From Patescibacteria group bacterium (lineage in GTDB: Bacteria; Patescibacteriota; Patescibacteriia; UBA11705; JABHMO01), in contig JAHIRY010000024.1 in the NCBI GenBank assembly GCA_018818405.1, positions 1-40,606 of the forward strand: DNA of 40,606 bases. Reading direction: 5' to 3'. The position numbers and the translations under genes are program-made. The notes beneath the pieces were generated by a model. It did no database searches and was not told the origin of the DNA. It was given only the letters and a program-made list of their open reading frames with translations. The stretch's first letter is position 1, and each line of letters begins with the position of its first letter. Of this stretch, positions 38,457 to 40,606 are shown piece after piece.

Positions 38457-39479
38457 TTATTTGTTTCCAATTGGCAAAGATTTTACAAATTTGTCAAAAT
38501 CAGATTCTATTTTTTGCGTTTTGTTGTATTCATCATATTCTTGAAAAGCTTTTTGTTCTGCCTGAGCGTGGGAAATTGTGCCTTTTCCTTCAAGCACTTC
38601 ATACTTATTAAACTCTAGGAAGTTATTTACGGATTCCGCTAACTTTTCCATCGTGAGAGCGGTACGATTTTCAATTAGTCTTTCGATGTAGTCAAAATAT
38701 CCGACAATGCTTCTTTCTAGCTTTTTTATTTTATCCTCATTAAGATAATTTTTGGCGATAACTGTGTCAGATTTAAGAATTCTGCCCTTTGGTGAATTTT
38801 TCCAAGTCTTAAGACCCATAAACGGCTTTTGCTTGTCCGCTGTTTCATAAATAATTTCAGCTGCGGTTTTGCCAGTAATGGCAAAATGAAATTTATTTTG
38901 AATCATTGAGTAAAAATTTTTAGCAATTTCTGATGTGGGGCTATAATCTAGACTGCATTCAGCAAAAATATCCGTAATTTGCTGATAAATTTTTCTTTCA
39001 CTGGCGCGAATTGAGCGAACTCTTTCCAGGAGTTCGAGAAAGTAGTCTTTGTCAAAATATTTTCCGTTTTTTAATCTCTCATCATCCATGGTAAAACCCT
39101 TGATGATATACTCCTTAAGCCTTTCAGTAGCCCAAATACGGAACTGGGTGGCTTGCGCTGAATTAACCCGATAGCCAACGGAAATTATGGCGTCAAGGTT
39201 GTAAAATTTTGTTTGATACTTTTTGCCGTCACTGGCAGTATATTCCAAAATGGAATGAACTGAATTTTCAAGCAATTCACCGCTTTCAAAAATATTTTTC
39301 AAGTGCTTGGCAATAGCAGGCTGTTGCACGCCGAACAATTTGGCCATTTTGTCTTGAGTCAGCCAAATATTTTCGTCATGAAAGTAAATTTCTACTTTTA
39401 CCTTACCGCTTGGAGCTGTATACAGCAGAAATTCCGTCAGCTCGTCTTTGATAGTGATTTTGTGGTTATTTTCCGTCAT
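38457..39479 (-). CDS. RhuM-family protein
   Basis: VKVEIYFHDENIWLTQDKMAKLFGVQQPAIAKHLKNIFESGEL...KFYNLDAIISVGYRVNSAQATQFRIWATERLKEYIIKGFTMDDERLKNG. Confidence 0.93.
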   Translation of the reverse strand: MTENNHKITIKDELTEFLLYTAPSGKVKVEIYFHDENIWLTQDKMAKLFGVQQPAIAKHLKNIFESGELLENSVHSILEYTASDGKKYQTKFYNLDAIISVGYRVNSAQATQFRIWATERLKEYIIKGFTMDDERLKNGKYFDKDYFLELLERVRSIRASERKIYQQITDIFAECSLDYSPTSEIAKNFYSMIQNKFHFAITGKTAAEIIYETADKQKPFMGLKTWKNSPKGRILKSDTVIAKNYLNEDKIKKLERSIVGYFDYIERLIENRTALTMEKLAESVNNFLEFNKYEVLEGKGTISHAQAEQKAFQEYDEYNKTQKIESDFDKFVKSLPIGNK

Positions 39480-39525
39480 ATTTTTTTTGAAACAAAACTC
39501 CTTGCTCCGCGGAAGAAAAAAATAC

Positions 39526-40326
39526 TTAATGATTTGTTTTTTGTGCGATAAATAGTCCCGTATCTATTGTGATTTCTAGTTGCTTATTCTCTTTAAAATA
39601 TTTATCAAAAAAATTACGAACTGCCATTGTTTGTTCTTCGCTTAAATTATCATTTGTAGATAAAATATGGTCGGCGAGTGGTTCTGCTTCGGTAACCAAT
39701 AAAGAATCTCCCTTACGGAATAACTCAACCTTAGAAAAATATGGGGAAAGCAAATCTTTGCCGTTATCTAAAGAAAAAGAATATTTAGTATAATTTCTAT
39801 GCACTGGAAGATCTGCTTTTATGATTAAATCTTCAATTTCTTTCATGTATTTGCTGCCACTGGTTGAGGCAATTAGAATCCCTCCGGGCTTAATAATACG
39901 GGCTATTTCTTTTATCGCTTTTTCCAAATCAGGAACGAGGTAAAGCAATCCATTTGCAATCACCGCATCGAAATTTGCATCCGCATACGGTATGTTTTGC
40001 ACATTTATCAATTGAAAATTAAACAGGTGGTCTACTTCTCTAATGTTTTCCCTTGTTTTATCTAACATCTCTTGAGAAAAGTCTGACAATGTAATGTTCC
40101 AATGCTTCTAAATTTTTTCTTGATTATTGAGCCACAGTGGCCCCAAACCAGAACCAAGCTCCAAAATTTTGCACTTTGTGGGAAAATTAAAATGATCAAA
40201 CACCCATTTATACCAATCATATTTATTGGTGCTAAATTTTTCGTGCAAAACTCTTCGCTTAGCAAAATTAGAAGGATTTTTGTATTGCTGCTCAACAAAT
40301 ATTCCTTGATTTATTTTTTTGCTCAT
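39526..40326 (-). pseudogene. class I SAM-dependent methyltransferase interrupted by one in-frame TAG (40108-40110)
   Basis: N-terminal part (KYDWYKWVFDHFNFPTKCKILELGSGLGPLWLNNQEKI) and C-terminal part (KHWNITLSDFSQEMLDKTRENI...) lie in the same frame on either side of TAG. Confidence 0.8.
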
Positions 40327-40420
40327 ATTTTAATTTAGATTTTTACAACTTTATCTTACCACAAAAAGTTCTATCATTCTACTTGGGTATAAAAAATAAT
40401 CCTATTAATAATAAATTTAA

Positions 40421-40449
40421 TTTTTTCTGCTCTGTAGGAGCAGAAAAAA
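40421..40449. terminator. perfect 12-bp-arm hairpin, likely bidirectional terminator
   Basis: TTTTTTCTGCTC-TGTAG-GAGCAGAAAAAA. Confidence 0.75.
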
Positions 40450-40606
40450 CACCTTGTTCCCCCTCTTTAAATAAATAAAAAATCAAATTTTCGCCTTAGT
40501 TTAACGCATTAAACTTTGAAATTTATGCTAAGATAAAAAATTCATTTCGTACAATGTTTAGTTGTATCTGAAGTTTCTATTTTTCTTCCTTATTAATAAT
40601 TATAAA

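Noticed and set aside
39526-40326. Alternative genetic code (TAG as sense)
   Set aside because: rpoD, the 14034 ORF and the 34627 methyltransferase all terminate at TAG, and other genes read through normally under the standard bacterial code
1-40606. CRISPR array
   Set aside because: No regularly spaced direct repeats seen and no cas-like genes

Overview
AT-rich bacterial window with short intergenic gaps. Gene content (DUF5652, a 'WICKNGEW..HGHPSAP' small membrane protein, DUF1003, dnaG-rpoD, EF-P/EpmA) suggests a Patescibacteria/CPR (Parcubacteria-like) genome; this is inference, no search was run. TAG ends several genes (rpoD among them), so TAG works as a stop. From left to right: (1) about 1-13.9 kb, minus strand, a tightly coupled surface-glycan operon: flippase, GT2/GT4 glycosyltransferases, UDP-glucose dehydrogenase, UDP-xylose synthase, an epimerase, UDP-galactopyranose mutase and three SAM methyltransferases. 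One glycosyltransferase has a frame break at an A8 tract, and another runs off the left edge and is missing from the ORF track. (2) about 14-24 kb: typA, a PAP2-LssY phosphatase, and a compact epmA-efp-tautomerase-PflX-like radical SAM cluster, followed by a small repeat patch and RNA-modification genes. (3) about 24-26.7 kb: greA, a probable Panacea-domain toxin-antitoxin pair, GIY-YIG, tRNA-Asn. (4) about 26.7-34.5 kb: rpoD with a histone-H1-like tail, dnaG, a KamA-like aminomutase, flavodoxin, CYTH, NUDIX, mscL. (5) about 34.6-40.6 kb, accessory: a class V aminotransferase/methyltransferase pair, DUF5652, tRNA-Ser, an attC-like three-way-junction palindrome between two cassette-like genes (RhuM and an HExxH protein), and a methyltransferase broken by one in-frame TAG. 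Best leads: the EF-P modification cluster, the Panacea TA pair, the attC-like element, and the two tRNA genes whose encoded CCA ends form the 5' arm of a downstream hairpin.
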